In this document: in pieces, positions 1 to 11,532 of the stretch
Numbering within the stretch: the stretch's first letter is position 1
Layout: each line of letters opens with the position of its first letter
Assembly (NCBI GenBank): GCA_000697665.1
Contig: KL197713.1
Span: 239,323 to 303,322 of the forward strand
Length of the DNA stretch: 64,000 bases
Direction: 5' to 3'
DNA from: Jaapia argillacea MUCL 33604
Lineage: Eukaryota > Basidiomycota > Agaricomycetes > Jaapiales > Jaapiaceae
The notes under the pieces: generated by a model
What the model was told of the DNA's origin: nothing
The model's database searches: none
The model's input: the letters and a program-made list of their open reading frames with translations, nothing else
Translations under genes and position numbers: made by a program

Positions 1-665
1 CCACATCTACGATGGGAAAATTTACATCAACCGTTTTCACCATCGTATCTACTATTTCTCCAGACTCGGCCAACCCCTCGGTATCGACATCAATACCTCC
101 AACCTTCATCTCCCAAACCACGCCCGCCGCTACCACCACTATACTCCCTTCAGACTCGACGACGTTCACCTCCACCTCCGCCACCTCCTCATCCGACTCA
201 TCATCTCCACCATTCGCCTTCTCCACCTCCACCCCCACACCCTCAACTTCCTCCTCAGCCCAAAACAACCCCCTACCCGAAGGCGCGCTGGCAAATACAA
301 ACGCAGGCGTAATAGCAGGATCTATAATTGGTGCCCTCGTCGCCACCCTCCTCATCTTCCTCGCCCTCCTTCTCTACATGCGTCGTCGAGATCGGAAACG
401 AAAAGCCCGTACGGCTCCCTCTGCAGAGTTCTTGAACATGTATCGGGAGAGAGATGAAGCTTCCCCGATGCCTGGCGGGCTTGGTATGCCTCTACCTGTC
501 AGTATTGGCAGGGTGACTACCAGGGGAATGGACGAGGAAGACCCTCCACCACCGTTCTCCAAAGGGAATTTCTCGGATCCGGTGATAGAAAAGGTCAACG
601 CGTCAATGATGCAGAGACAGGAATACGAAAGGAGGGCTGGATCACCACGGTCGTTTCTGATGTGA
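1..665 (+). CDS. Ser/Thr-rich single-pass membrane protein, 5' end outside the window
   Basis: The open frame runs in from the left edge without a convincing start (first ATG at 12) and ends with TGA at 663-665. The visible part is about 100 residues of Ser/Thr/Pro-rich sequence, as in heavily O-glycosylated cell-surface stalks. A hydrophobic helix follows at about residues 100-122 from the first ATG (core GALVATLLIFLALLLY), then a basic stop-transfer patch RRRDRKRKAR and a cytoplasmic tail of about 90 residues. This is the architecture of fungal Mid2/Wsc-like or other type I surface proteins, but the extracellular domain that would identify the family lies outside the window. Type I orientation is inferred from the basic residues after the helix. 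Confidence 0.6.
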   Translation, partial: TSTMGKFTSTVFTIVSTISPDSANPSVSTSIPPTFISQTTPAATTTILPSDSTTFTSTSATSSSDSSSPPFAFSTSTPTPSTSSSAQNNPLPEGALANTNAGVIAGSIIGALVATLLIFLALLLYMRRRDRKRKARTAPSAEFLNMYRERDEASPMPGGLGMPLPVSIGRVTTRGMDEEDPPPPFSKGNFSDPVIEKVNASMMQRQEYERRAGSPRSFLM

Positions 666-1075
666 GGACTTTTCGTTTTGGGTGGATTGGTCGCTACTGG
701 ATGTAGCATCATCACCAACTCGTTGATTGTGTTGGTGGTAACCATTCGAACATTTCTTTCCCCCTGGCTTTGGGTACCTGGATAATTTATCCCTTAATCT
801 ACTCTTTTGCGCTGAAGGCAACTCGCGCTTTTTCTAACCGATACTTGTACCCTACATACTGATTGTTCACGCAATATCGATCTACCCTGCACTCCTTGGG
901 CGAAACACGTTGAGTCATGGTCAATTGAAGCTCTCACAATCTGTCGGGCTTGGGACATTCGAACGGTTGGATGGAATAGCATCCATGAAATAGTTCCGCA
1001 GTCAAACAATAAAACATCAGAGTAAGAAGAACATCATCCAAGATTGCTACCATGATTTGAGGTCGGCGGACCACA
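666..1075. other. Intergenic region, 3' to 3'
   Basis: About 410 bases between the stop of the membrane protein and the stop of the SRP receptor gene. It must hold both 3' untranslated regions. I see no further gene. Confidence 0.6.
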
Positions 1076-3786
1076 TCAGTCGCTCAGGATAGCCTGTACG
1101 ACATTCGCGACCCTCAATTGCCTCAGATCGGTGTACGTCTACAAACCAACCCTTCAGCACGATCATCGCGAGAAATCGAGATACGTTACTCACCTGCCCG
1201 GTGCCGACAAAAACGATCGGCTGGCCCGTAACGTAAGTCATCGACAGGGCCGCTCCAACCTATCCAACCCTTCCTCAGCTCATCACAAATCTATACCGGC
1301 GGAAGAAGTACTGACCTTATCATCCACGGTATCCCACTTGGTCACCAACATACCATCGATGCCCCGACCTTTTCCCGCTCCGCCGCTCGCAGAAGAGAAA
1401 TCACGCAGGGCACGATCGAATTTGGTCAATTGGTCGACAGCTTCGTTACCTACGAGTGCTTCGCCCACGAAGAGGATCTTGTCTGGGTTGTTCACTGCGA
1501 CCAGCTAGGGTGTCACAATTCAATTGACGAGGCTTCAGAATGATGGGGAGGAGGGTACAAACTTTGGCAAGGGCTCGCATGAGAGGCTAGATAGGAGTTC
1601 AATACAGTGGAGAACAAATAAATGAGAGACCGTACCTCGTTATCTTGCATACGGCCAGCCGTATCGATCAAGACCACGTCAAAGTCATTGTCTTTGGCTA
1701 AGAAAATGAATTTCAGCCGAGGAAGGGCATAACCTAGTGAGGGAGGCTCACCATATGATATCGCCTCCCTAGCAATCCCCGCAGCGTCTTTCCCGTAACC
1801 CCTCTCAAACAGCTCGACCCTACCTTTACTATCCGCAGCTCCATTCATGCCCAACATACTCAAGTTCCGCACGTGCACTCGGAGTTGTTCCACCGCGCCA
1901 CTTCTACAACCCATCCACACCATCGTCAATACTGAACCAGCGTTAAATGATGCAAGGACGTACCGGAATGTATCGCAAGCGGCGATCAACACCCTCAAGC
2001 CATTTTGGATCAACCAGAAGGCTACTTTACTTAAGTTGGTGCTCTTGCCTACACCGTTTACACCAACAAAGGTAATGCTATACGGGAGACGTTGTTGAGT
2101 CGAGGGTAGGGGCGAATTGAGTTTGGTCCGGATCGAGAGCAACAGGTCGGTGGATGTCTTTGGTGTAAGAATTCGAGTCAAGGAGTTGGATAGAGCCAGA
2201 CGAACGGCGGCGTTGATAGCTGCATCCCGCCATCAGCGAACTACTCAGCATATAGGAATGAAAGAAATCACTAACTCTGTAAACCTCCAATCTTCTTCCC
2301 CACCAAACCCTCCCCAACACCCTCACAAACCTTATCCGCAATCTCCTTCGCAACATTCTTCTTCATCAAATGCTGTTTCATTCCCTCCAAGACAGGCTGC
2401 AAATCCTCCTCGGTCAACACTTTCGATCCAGTCAACCTAGCAAACAACGACCCAAGTGCTCCTAACGATCCCGTACTGGCCGCGGGAGTCGATTTGGAGT
2501 TCGAGGTATTGAGAGCGCGAGAAATGACGTCGTCGGTGCTATCATTTCCTCCTCCCTTTCCAAACTCCCAATCTTTGACTTCATACATTCCATCTTGAGT
2601 CCTCGTCCCGAGGGAAGCCTTGTCGACTAGGGCTTGGATGTCAAGGTCGTGAGCATCATCGCCATTAGCAGATGGCTTGTCAGAACTGAAATCCAGAGCT
2701 GCCATGTCAGATTCAGTAGGAGCAGATTCGCCCCATTTGCGTTGTTCTTTGGTGTTTTTCTTGCGTTTGGACTTGCTCGGGGTATCTGAGCTATTGAACA
2801 ATTGAAAGTCAACACTGCACTCTTTCAGGTAACGGGAGAACGGCTCACTCGGATCCCGGAAGGCTGTAACTTCCGTGTACCGACTCTGGACGTCCCGAAC
2901 CCCGTCCTAAGCGTTTCCCGCCTCTTCCACGGAGTCTGTTCTTGAGCGCTTGCACGTTCCTCGATATCTGTTGTTCATCCACCGTCTCCGAAGCTGATTG
3001 AGATGGAGCTAAGTCGTGGTGTCAGGAGGCGAAATCGAATGAAGTAGTTGACGACTAACCTGTGTCCTGATCTTCGGAAGGAGGTGTCGATGGCTCATCT
3101 GCAACGACACGAGGAGCCATGGGCCTAAGGCGAGATTTCCGTTCCTAAAAGGCGGTTCGAAGAAAGCATGATTGAGCGAAGTAAAATCTCACCTGTGCAG
3201 CCTTCTCTTCAAAACTCCTCAGTAGCTTGTTGAAAACGTTATCCCAACTTTCCAAAGCCTTGGCAAAGTTCCAAGAGTTTGGAGTGTCACCTCCGAAACC
3301 AGAAGAAATCGAAAGCTTTCCGGAGCTTAGAGCATGAAGGGAAGCAACAAATGTAGCCAGGAGGGGTTCGAAGAGTTTCACGAAGAGAGTCTTGAGAGCT
3401 GCCAAGAGGTCGTCGACATAAGTCAGCTGCAGGATGCGCTGGTATGCCACCTGAGAGGGAAAATGTATCAAGATGACCTATGAGGTTGTAGCCAGGGTAG
3501 TTCTCACAACAAAAATGAGTTCCAGGTCGTTCACAAAGGTCCACTTCACAGCGTAACCGTCCTTCTCAAACTTCTCCTCAGTAGTTCGGCCTTCGATTAG
3601 GGCTTCCCGGATGAGGGAATTGACGGGGGATGCAGGCGAGGTGGCTAGATGCGAGGCTGCTGGGGTGAACGAGCGAGACCATAAAACAACTCCACCTAGG
3701 GTGGGTGTGCAGATTTCGTCAGGATTTGTGGCGTATCAGGCAATAATATGCATACCCTTATGAGATATCGAGCAATGGTCGAGCAT
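1076..3786 (-). CDS. SRP101: Signal recognition particle receptor subunit alpha (SRP101/SRPRA, FtsY-type GTPase)
   Basis: This GTPase docks ribosome-SRP complexes at the ER translocon. The start at 3786 gives MLDHCSISHKG, spliced to GVVLWSRSF, matching the family N-terminus (MLDFF..FSKGG.VLW). The N-terminal SRX region (3786-about 3200) binds the beta subunit; a charged linker follows. The NG domain has the P-loop GVNGVGKST (near 2060), DTAGRMQ (near 1655) and the guanine-specificity site TKWDTVDDK (near 1310). The last exon reads TYTDLRQLRVANVVQAILSD before TGA at 1076-1078, as in other eukaryotic SRP receptors. Around eight exons are separated by short GT-AG introns. All GTPase motifs are intact. 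The specificity site has TKWD where metazoan proteins have TKFD; the Asp and Lys are kept. Confidence 0.93.
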
Positions 3787-4094
3787 CGCAAAGGCGATGA
3801 ATGAGCTCTATGTGTTGTTTGTCCTCAAAAGATCACGAAGATAGCCTCGTGGAAATTGTGGAAGTCAAGGTGGAGGCCAGCAGTGAACCGCTCCTGCTGC
3901 GAAGTGAAAGTATCCACGCGGATTCCATTTCCCTTTTTTAGGCATTGGCACAGCCACCGGATCGGCGAAGGCACAATCATGGAAGCACCAATCGAATTAC
4001 CCTCACCAGTACTTCCACCCTCGGTGAGCAGTCGGCTTTATAGTGCGAGCAAAATACATATGCAGCTGACTAAGGAAGTCGAGAGTGAGGGGGA
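3787..4094. other. Intergenic region upstream of SRP101
   Basis: About 308 bases between the SRP receptor start codon and the cyclin L stop codon, both on the minus strand. It should hold the SRP101 promoter and the cyclin L 3' end. No gene is supported. Confidence 0.5.
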
Positions 4095-5149
4095 CTAGAC
4101 ACCTCCCTCCAGCGAATTTGTGTTAGCCGACCCGTGCTCCTCCAGCCATCTCCTAAGGTCCTTCTTGCTCAGCAAGGCTTCGATCTCTTCTGGATCCTCC
4201 TCGCTTCTGTCACGGTACAACCTCATGATATACCCGCACACACTCCACACATCCTCCCACTCCGCGTCGAAGAGTTCCCACCAACAATTCGGTGGGGTGG
4301 ATGGCAAGGAAATCCCAAGATGTCGTGTTGCGAGCAGGATTGCGGCACTGACCACCGTTGGTACCGGATACAGCGCGTATACTGGAGTTTGTAGCCTGGC
4401 AGTTACAGCAGTCAGAGCCGTCCCTGATATGATAACTCGCATCACTCACGCATCATTAAGGTATCCCCAAGCACGCATCACAGCATCCTCTCTACTGGTC
4501 AATCCAAGTAACCTCATATAATTCACGAGACTCCCGTACGGCAACACAACTTGCACGTTAAACCCCAACCTCTTTAATATCTGCATCTCTGCCACGACAA
4601 GTCCCTCTTTCAGATCGTAGAATGTATTCCCAAAATACGACATTGGCGCATACTTGAATTCAACTTTCGGTTTCGAGGATGTCCGAGAAGCAACAGCGTG
4701 GGCCGCCCGTTGTAGGAGGAGATCGTACACGTTGATGAGGTCTCGCATTCGAAGAGGGCACTCTTCTAGCTTTGAGGCGAGGTACAAAGCTCCCATTCCG
4801 ATGTCCTAAGAATGCAAGTGTTCTCAACGCCGATACTACATCGAATAATGGAGGAGCTCACTCCAATCCCGAACTGCTTCAAAGATGAAACGAACCAAAA
4901 CCGCTGAAATAATATTTGCGCAGTGGCTACAGCCACCTGCTTTCTGTCCTCAGATATCGTCAACCAGATTGTTCGGCTCCCTACAACAGTAACAAGCCTT
5001 ACTGTTTGAGGAGGATGCCGGCCTGGTGAATGAGTTTACAGCCGTAGGCTCTCAAATCTTCTTCCAAATCATGGGGGACTCCATCTTGCTGGGAGGGGGA
5101 GGATTGAATTTGTTCGAGGGACGCCAGAGGGTACAATGCAGGTGCCATC
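4095..5149 (-). CDS. Cyclin L-type transcription/splicing cyclin, without an RS tail
   Basis: Cyclin L proteins partner CDK11-type kinases and act in transcription and pre-mRNA splicing. The first exon (5149-about 5003) carries SPSQQDGVPHDLEEDLRAYG and ends ...AGILLKQ. The next exons read VAVATAQILFQRFWF and GALYLASKLEECPLRMRDLI, which are the first cyclin box (compare QVAMATGQVLFQRFF and LASKIEE.PRRIRDVIN of animal cyclin L). A second cyclin box lies at 4740-4270 and contains LGFNVQVVLPYGSLVNYMRL. The stop is TAG at 4095-4097, just after RRWLEEHG, giving roughly 260 residues. Animal and plant cyclin L carry a C-terminal RS domain that is absent here. The start at 5149 is preferred; an in-frame ATG at 5307 would add 53 residues unlike the family and is probably 5' UTR. 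Confidence 0.85.
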
Positions 5150-5463
5150 CTTGTATATCGACCGATGTCAAAGCAGCTGGAGCAAATCGAAGCCTCTTGA
5201 AGACGTTGTGGGAGGCTTTGTGCAGACAGACGCGGACTTCGAATCGGAAAGTTTGAGTTCGAGTAAGGTTTGGTACCAGTAACCACAACACTGAGGGTCT
5301 GCAACAACGTGCGGTATATTCAAACCACTTTCTCTTCCTCAGTAATTCTGTTCGACGTATCCTATCCTTTACATCGCCCTCGACGTGTCAACAAAGTCCG
5401 TTCTCACACCGGGACGTACATATTTCAAAAACCTGTCGTCTTCTCCGTCCGAGCTTCTGAGAA
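5150..5463. promoter_or_regulatory. Shared upstream region of cyclin L and the RS/RE-rich gene
   Basis: About 314 bases separate the two divergent start codons. It is pyrimidine-rich on the plus strand near 5320-5450, common just upstream of fungal start codons. I could not identify specific binding sites. A bidirectional promoter is inferred from the geometry only. Confidence 0.4.
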
Positions 5464-7677
5464 ATGGCCGGCCTTCCCGCAAAGCCGTCCTTCGACGCTG
5501 ACTATCCACCACGTAGATACCCCCCACCGGAACACCCAGGTGACAGACGCTACCACTCCCCTGCCCCTCGTCGAACCATGCCTCCCTCCGACTACTACTC
5601 CGGATCAGGATATCGCTCACCACCCCGATCACGTCCTCCACCAGGTGATGTGTATTCGCGGGATAGAGGGTATGAGAGAGACAGGTTGGAATATGATAGG
5701 AGGTTGCAAGAAGACTACTTGCGTGACCAAAGGGAACGGCAATGGGATCGAGAAATAGAAATGGAAAAGGAGAGGGAGAGGGAAGCGAGAAGGACGGACC
5801 GTCGTTTGGATATCGGACATCATGGCGGTGATTGGGAAAGGGTGCCAGCTAGGGAACCGGCGCAGAGGGATTTCGAGATGAAGAAGCGGGAGAGGGATAT
5901 GGACATGGAGAAAGAGAAGGAGCGAGCGGAGAGGCTTGAACGCAAACAATTGATGGAGGGGGATTTCGTGATGAGGACGGCGGAGAAAGAAAGAGACAGG
6001 AGGGCTCAGTGGGACAGAGAGGCAAGGGAGACCCATCGAGATATGAGGCCCCCGCCACACGAGTACGATCGGTATGCGTATGACAGAGATAGGGAGCGAG
6101 GATATAGGAGAGATAGGGACGATCATTATAGAGGCAGAGAGCCCGAACCGACGAGGGGATATGAACCTCGTTCTCGTCGGTCGGCCTCTCCTCCACGTCG
6201 TGTGTTTCGATCCACCATCCTTCTCTCATGTTGCTAAATTCTGTCTGGTCCACTTTAGGTCACTATCCTCCTCCTGAACCCCCTTCAAGAAGACGTTCTC
6301 GCTCGCCTGATACACCAGCAAGACGCCCGCCATCTCCATCTCATGTCCATCACTCCCGTCCTCATTCTCGTGTTCCTTCTCCACGGGGACGCACCCCTCC
6401 TCCCCTCCCAGGAATTCTAAAACTAGGTAACCATTCTATCCATACACGGACTCCTTCGCCCCAGGCCTCTCGTTCGCATCGAGGTGAACCTTCCGCACGC
6501 CCTGAGCGCGTTCGAAGAGATGCGGACTATGAGCGCGAACGTGATAGACCCGTGGAGAGGAAACGATATCACAGTCGAAGTCGAAGTAGGAGCCCCAGTC
6601 GCAGCAGACGCCGCCATCCGAGTCGAAGCCAAAGCCGGGATCGTTCTGCTCCTCCCAAGAGTCCCAGAGTTACCCAAGAAACACGACAAGATGTTGCACC
6701 AGCGGTCCAGCATGCTCAAGAACCGACTCCACCAGTGGCTGTATCTGCACCAAAGACCTCACCCCTCCCTCCCCCACCAATATTGAATGAAGCAACCCCT
6801 CCTAGCGCTCCCGAGGAACCTCCCTCCAAGGATAAAGGGAAATCAAAGGAGATCCCCTCCCCCATCCCCGATCGGGACGCAGATGGCGATATAAAGATGC
6901 GCCTGACCGACCCGATTCCTCCCCCGCGGCCAGCTCCATCACCCCCCAAAGGACCTCGAGCACAATTGGCGAATGAATCCCGAGCACCATCGGGGCCATC
7001 TCACAAGCTTGGCCGGTCGCCGACCCGACCTCCCCGACATGGTAGCTATACATTCACCAAGACCCAATCCTCACAATCCCAACTACAACCTCAGACTCAA
7101 TCCCAAGTTCAGTCGCCAACGACTCCAACGATCTCTTCCCCGCAGCTTCCATCTGGGTTGCCTGCAAAGCCGAAGGCCGATTGGGGACCAAGTGCTGCCG
7201 CTGGTCCTAGTAACATGGGTAGACGAGTTACCATGCCATTGCAAGTCAGCACGGACAAGGGTGCTCTTCCCAGTCCGCGCACACCAATACCTCTGTCGGC
7301 TTCACTACCGGAAGGAGCCAAAACCATCCCCAAGTATAGTGACAATCATCCATCCCTGACCAAAGACATTGACGCTGAGGTACGCCTCACTTCACCATTG
7401 TACCTTTGGAAAGACTCCTTAACTGGTTGTTCAGATTGCTCTCCTAAGAGCACACCGCATACACCTTGCCTCCGAGCGAGCTCAAATAACTCTATCTGCT
7501 CGAAAGGCAATGCACGAGCTTGAGTTCTCAAACCTTGATTTAAAACTTGCTGAGAGTCGGAGAAAGATTGCAGATATCCAGTTTCAAAAGGCCAAGGCTG
7601 GTGCTTTGGGAATTGACTATGTTAAACCGGTAGTGGCTGACGATACTACTGTCGAGAAGAACCGGGTTGAGCTATGA
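5464..7677 (+). CDS. RS/RE-rich, Pro-rich protein with a C-terminal coiled coil (probable nuclear/RNA-processing protein)
   Basis: Three exons are supported: 5464 to about 6199; about 6257 to 7378 (acceptor TTTAG at 6253-6257); and about 7436 to the TGA at 7675-7677 (donor GAG/GTACGC, acceptor TTCAG). The N-terminal third is Arg/Asp/Glu/Tyr-rich with long alternating charged runs. The middle has RS dipeptides (RSRSRSPSRSRRR) and long Pro/Ser-rich stretches. The last exon encodes a helical segment beginning IALLRAHRIHLASERAQITL, likely a coiled coil. RS/RE tracts are typical of splicing and mRNA-processing factors in the nucleus. I do not recognise an orthologue. It is divergently transcribed from cyclin L, whose relatives carry such RS domains themselves. 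Low-complexity composition makes homology-based naming unsafe. Confidence 0.75.
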
Positions 7678-7832
7678 TACGTCTGTTGCTGATAATACAT
7701 CGTGGTATTTGATTTAGCGCTGGCCGTCACGACTCATGACTTGGGCATGCGTCTGCATTCCATGTGTGTCCGAGAGGGATCCATGGGAAGTGCACAGAAA
7801 AATCCGTTGTCCTGGGAAGGTGAGATACCGTG

Positions 7833-8210
7833 TCACCAACAGGCCAGTGTCGGCAAGAGGGCATGAGAGCGACCAACCTGCATGACCTCGAATAGTTTCG
7901 TTGCATGCATTTGAATCTAACGGACGAGGTTTAGGACGGGGACGCGGTCTTCGTTATTGATTCGCTCACCATCCGACATTCCATCCCTTTCTCTTTGGTG
8001 TCCCTGCAAATTTCAGATTCGGGAGCGCCACGCTCACTGTCGAACGTGTAACTCGCGTTCGGAGCTTGCTGTGGGTGATTACAGTCAGACATGGTCTCTG
8101 TCAGTAAAATAGCCACTCACATCGATGAAGTCCTTCAATAATCTCTCTGGATTTTTGGAAGACGGTGTCGTAGGGGATTTTTGGGGACTGGATTTGAAGA
8201 AATCGAACAT
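7833..8210 (-). CDS. Small Cys-containing protein, about 77 aa
   Basis: A three-exon reading starts at 8210 (MFDFFKSSPQKSPTTP) and continues to ...LLKDFID. It is spliced (donor GAT/GTGAGT; acceptor CACAG near 8072) to QAPNASYTFDSERGAPESEI and then CRDTKEKGMECRM. A GTGAGC intron leads to a short last exon ending LPTLACW and TGA at 7833-7835. Three cysteines and a high charge suggest a small soluble or mitochondrial-type protein. I do not recognise the family. The first two exons have coherent composition and good splice sites; the third exon is less certain. Confidence 0.45.
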
Positions 8211-8401
8211 GGCTGAAGACAAGTACATTCTGACGTCACTGCAATGGGCTACCTGTGACTCTCAGAAAGGTAACTTCTAATGACGTAAGCACCGCTTCTT
8301 GGCCGATCATGCTGCGCCCGCCACCACATTCCAGCCTCCAGCCTCTTTGCACCCTCTTCCTCCGACATCGTCTTGTGCGAAACCCAATTGACATTGTAAC
8401 C

Positions 8402-8964
8402 ATGGATTTCTTTTGTATGTATCGCCAAAATATGCGTGGTGCCTATGCTTACTATCCCACTTCGTATAGTTTGCCTCCCGATCATGTGTGCGTCCAGATA
8501 CAGTATCTGGGCAGTTGTACTTGCACAAACCTAACGCCGACTTCGTAGTCGGTTGCCCAACCAAGGTCAAACCGGAGGGCGACCAGACTCCTCGGATATG
8601 TCCCAGATGTCACAATGGTATGTCTTTGGTCCTTATCTGGCACGCCACGTTCCTCACCACATGTGAGTAGCTTCAGTATTCAGCGCCAAGTCCCGCATGT
8701 GGTTCGAGCTCTGCTTCGTCCCACTGATACCGATGACCTCCAAGCATCTATGGATGTGCGGTATCTGTCAATGGAACGTGCCAATCCAGCAAGGGTGAGT
8801 TTCTCATCTCACTACGATCTCGCGCCGATTCTGAGAATGCCTCCAGATGGGAGCCAGCTTTACCTGGTGGGGGGCAATACCACCATCAGATGCAAGCCCC
8901 CCCACAAGCTTACGGAGGAGGTTCCAACCCGGGTTATCAGCCGTCTTATAATAGACCAACCTAG
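8402..8964 (+). CDS. Fungal zinc-ribbon protein (zinc_ribbon_15 type)
   Basis: A tiny first exon (ATGGATTTCTTTT, from 8402) is spliced at GTATGT to the acceptor near 8549, giving MDFFFGCPTKVKPEGDQTPR and then ICPRCHN. The next exons give ASVFSAKSRMWFELCFVPLI and MCGICQWNVPIQQG. The last exon, from about 8847, gives WEPALPGGGQYHH and a Gln/Gly/Pro/Tyr-rich tail ending at TAG 8962-8964. The CPRC and CGIC pairs form the zinc ribbon. This small family is common in fungi, often annotated as rhodopsin-family or zinc-ribbon protein, and has no established function that I can name. The phases of all four exons agree. Confidence 0.8.
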
Positions 8965-9126
8965 CGCTCAAACAGGATATCGTGAAACGGGACCTTGTAA
9001 ATGTACCATTTTCTTGGATACATGTATCGCTATGCTTTTTGTATACTGGATTTCGGACTCCTGGAGTAACAATGTATATAGTCACAAGCCTCTTCTTCCC
9101 TTCCCTTGTCTTCGTTGCGAAGCAGA

Positions 9127-10888
9127 TCACATCCGGATACCCCGATACAAAAGGGTCGCAAAACTTCCACCAACCGCACCGATCGCCCAACACATGGCAT
9201 AGAGGACTGTCGGAGTAATTTTTGAATGCCCGCGGAGCTCTGGAACACGAATATGAACACCCGATGCAGAGTCCTTGCCCCGTTCTTGTTGAAAGGTAGC
9301 CATGGCAGATTCGGAGTTGGTTAGGTTGAGCAAGCCGATGTGCGGAGGGGAAGAAGTCGTCGCGAGATGGTGCATCACATAGAAGTTCTGTTTCGAAGAT
9401 CAGATGTATGATGCTTGCAAAATCGGTAACGGAGAGCACATGTTTCACTTACTCGAAGGAAGGCGTCGCCAAGAACCCAATCAGCAGAATAAATCTAAAA
9501 TCCAATTAGAACGTTGGCAAGGTGGTGGTGTGACTGGTATATGTTCATACCCCATCGTTGGCTTGGATACCACCCAAGCACCATCCATCTTCGTCTCCAT
9601 CTTTCCAACTTACATCTCGAGGGTCAATCACCCACTCCCAGCCTCCGCCATCTCCAAGCACGAAACCAACTGTAACACCTCGCTCACACCTGACCTCCCA
9701 TTCACCCGCTCTATTCTTTCTGGTAATATTTCCTGCTGCCCCATCACCGATTGATTCCCAGAAATTCTCAATGTCTCGTGAAGGCCCAAGGATGAGTGTG
9801 GTTCCTGTGTCCAACACAGCGATAGGGTACGCGGTACCTGGAAGGCGGGAAGCTGAGAGGGGAAGTTGCAAAGAGTTGATAGTGATGTATTGGAGTGGCA
9901 GTTTCCAGTAATCATACGTTCCGTCCGTCCTGGGATGAACCGGGCTCGTCCAAAAATCCGACGTGGAGTTCGAGAACCGATCGTCCAACTCGCCAACACT
10001 AAATGACGACGTCGGTGTTGACGGTGACGTGTCGGAAGATACCCAGTCGGTGACATCTGGTTCTCGTCCAAGCTTGTAAGCGTAGAACTTTTCCGAGTCG
10101 TTCCCGAAGGTCGAGAAAAGATTTGTTAGGAGGTCTGTGCCTAGATTTGCCTCGATGGAAGCTGAGGCCGGGAATGAGAGACCTAGGATCCCACTATAGC
10201 CTGTCGATCCGAGTTGTAGGCCTGTGGCATGATCGGCGAGGGCTGGAGGAGGAATTCTGGGTTTGTATCATCTAAGGCGGCTGAGGTGCCAAACTCACCG
10301 AATGCTTGGGAACTGATTTCATACCCACCAAGGTCAAGGGTTTCAAAGCCGACAGTGCCAGAGACGGATCCGATTAGGTATTTGAGGTTGAAAGGCCAAG
10401 ACGTCAGATTTAGGGATGGAGTCTTGTTGTACTTTTGAATGGCGTCACAATCTGGACTGGAACAGTCAGAGGACACGACCCACTGGGGGAGCATATATTG
10501 AGGTCCTCTAAGAAGCTAGTAGAGGGACTTACGAGATCTGCTGACCCGGAATCGAGGAGGAGCGAAAAATCTTGGCCTCCGAGGCTACGGAGTAATCGAC
10601 GGGTAAATGAAGAGACCAAGGAGTGGAAGGACAATACAAACTTGATTTTGGCTAAATATGCGCTTTGGTGGCAGGTGAGGTACCGAAGGACGGAGATTCA
10701 TAAGAGACTTACATTGCCTCACGGTTGGTGATTGAGACATTGCTACCAAGCATTTGGCCGACTTGTCCATAGCGAGAGACGCGGCGCAGAGACACGGGCA
10801 CTTTCAATCCGTAACATAGATGGGAGTGAAAAAATGATAACATGGTCGCGATGATAGCCAGGCGAGTTGATGTACCCATCATGATCAT
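9127..10888 (-). CDS. Membrane-anchored pepsin-like aspartic protease (A1 family)
   Basis: This is a secretory-pathway aspartyl endopeptidase. The start at 10888 (MIMMGTSTRLAIIATMLSFF) gives a signal peptide. The first catalytic motif is LLLDSGSADL (near 10545), with the DSGS variant common in fungal A1 proteases. The second is AVLDTGTTLIL (near 9820). Downstream of GGWEWVIDP and WCLGGIQ, the next exon reads RNFYVMHHLATTSSPPHIGL. This replaces the usual FYVVYD region near the end of the fold. The C-terminus has a hydrophobic segment (VLYAMCWAIGAVGGSFATLL) followed by YRGIRM and TGA at 9127-9129. That predicts a transmembrane anchor rather than free secretion. Several introns (for example about 10500-10400) interrupt the gene. 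Substrates cannot be read from the sequence. Confidence 0.85.
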
Positions 10889-11532
10889 ACCGCCTTCACG
10901 GGGAGGGGAGGAAGGGTGGGGAATCAAGCCAAGAAATGGCTGACCAGTGGAATGCCCGTCTCATCAACCGCATCGGAAAGGAAACCGTGGTCAGGACTGG
11001 AACAGAGGGGTGAACGAGCAATGTGTCAGGGGACTCGGGGGCAGGTACTCAGACCATGGCAAATCTTCCAGACTCGGGGAAACATGAAAGATCGTAGGTC
11101 GTTCAAATTGTGCCTTTGTGGGATCGCTCGATGCCATGAGTACAAGAGCAACGGTATTGCTTCTCATTGGGAACAGTGACAGAGCCCATTGCAAACTCAC
11201 GGCACTACTTCGGCCATTCATGTGAATTCCTGGAGCACATGGAGGCTGGTACACCCCTTACGGTGCGGCTCCAAAACCTCAGATATGTTCAGAAAGCCCT
11301 TCCGAGAGTATGATGGAAAGAACGAGAATGCAGAGGACTTGGGGGAACTGGAGAGTTGTTGGGGCGGGGTGTTGCCAGAATCAGTGTGCTCCGCAGCGGT
11401 GGTGTTGGTCTCCGGCCGGAGAGGCAGGCTTACGCGTGCGTGGTCCCACTGCCTCTTTGAATTGAACCACCGTCGCCGTCGTCGCTCTCGTCCTCTACCC
11501 CTTTGTTATCTACCTCCCTCTAATCTTTCGCA
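10889..11532. other. Divergent intergenic region upstream of YPT1
   Basis: About 644 bases between the protease start (minus strand) and YPT1 start (plus strand). The last 80 bases before YPT1 are CT-rich (11460-11530), typical of fungal 5' untranslated regions. No gene is supported. Confidence 0.5.

Noticed and set aside
5150-5307. N-terminal extension of cyclin L from an in-frame ATG at 5307
   Set aside because: The extra 53 residues do not resemble cyclin L N-termini; MAPALYPLASL at 5149 does.
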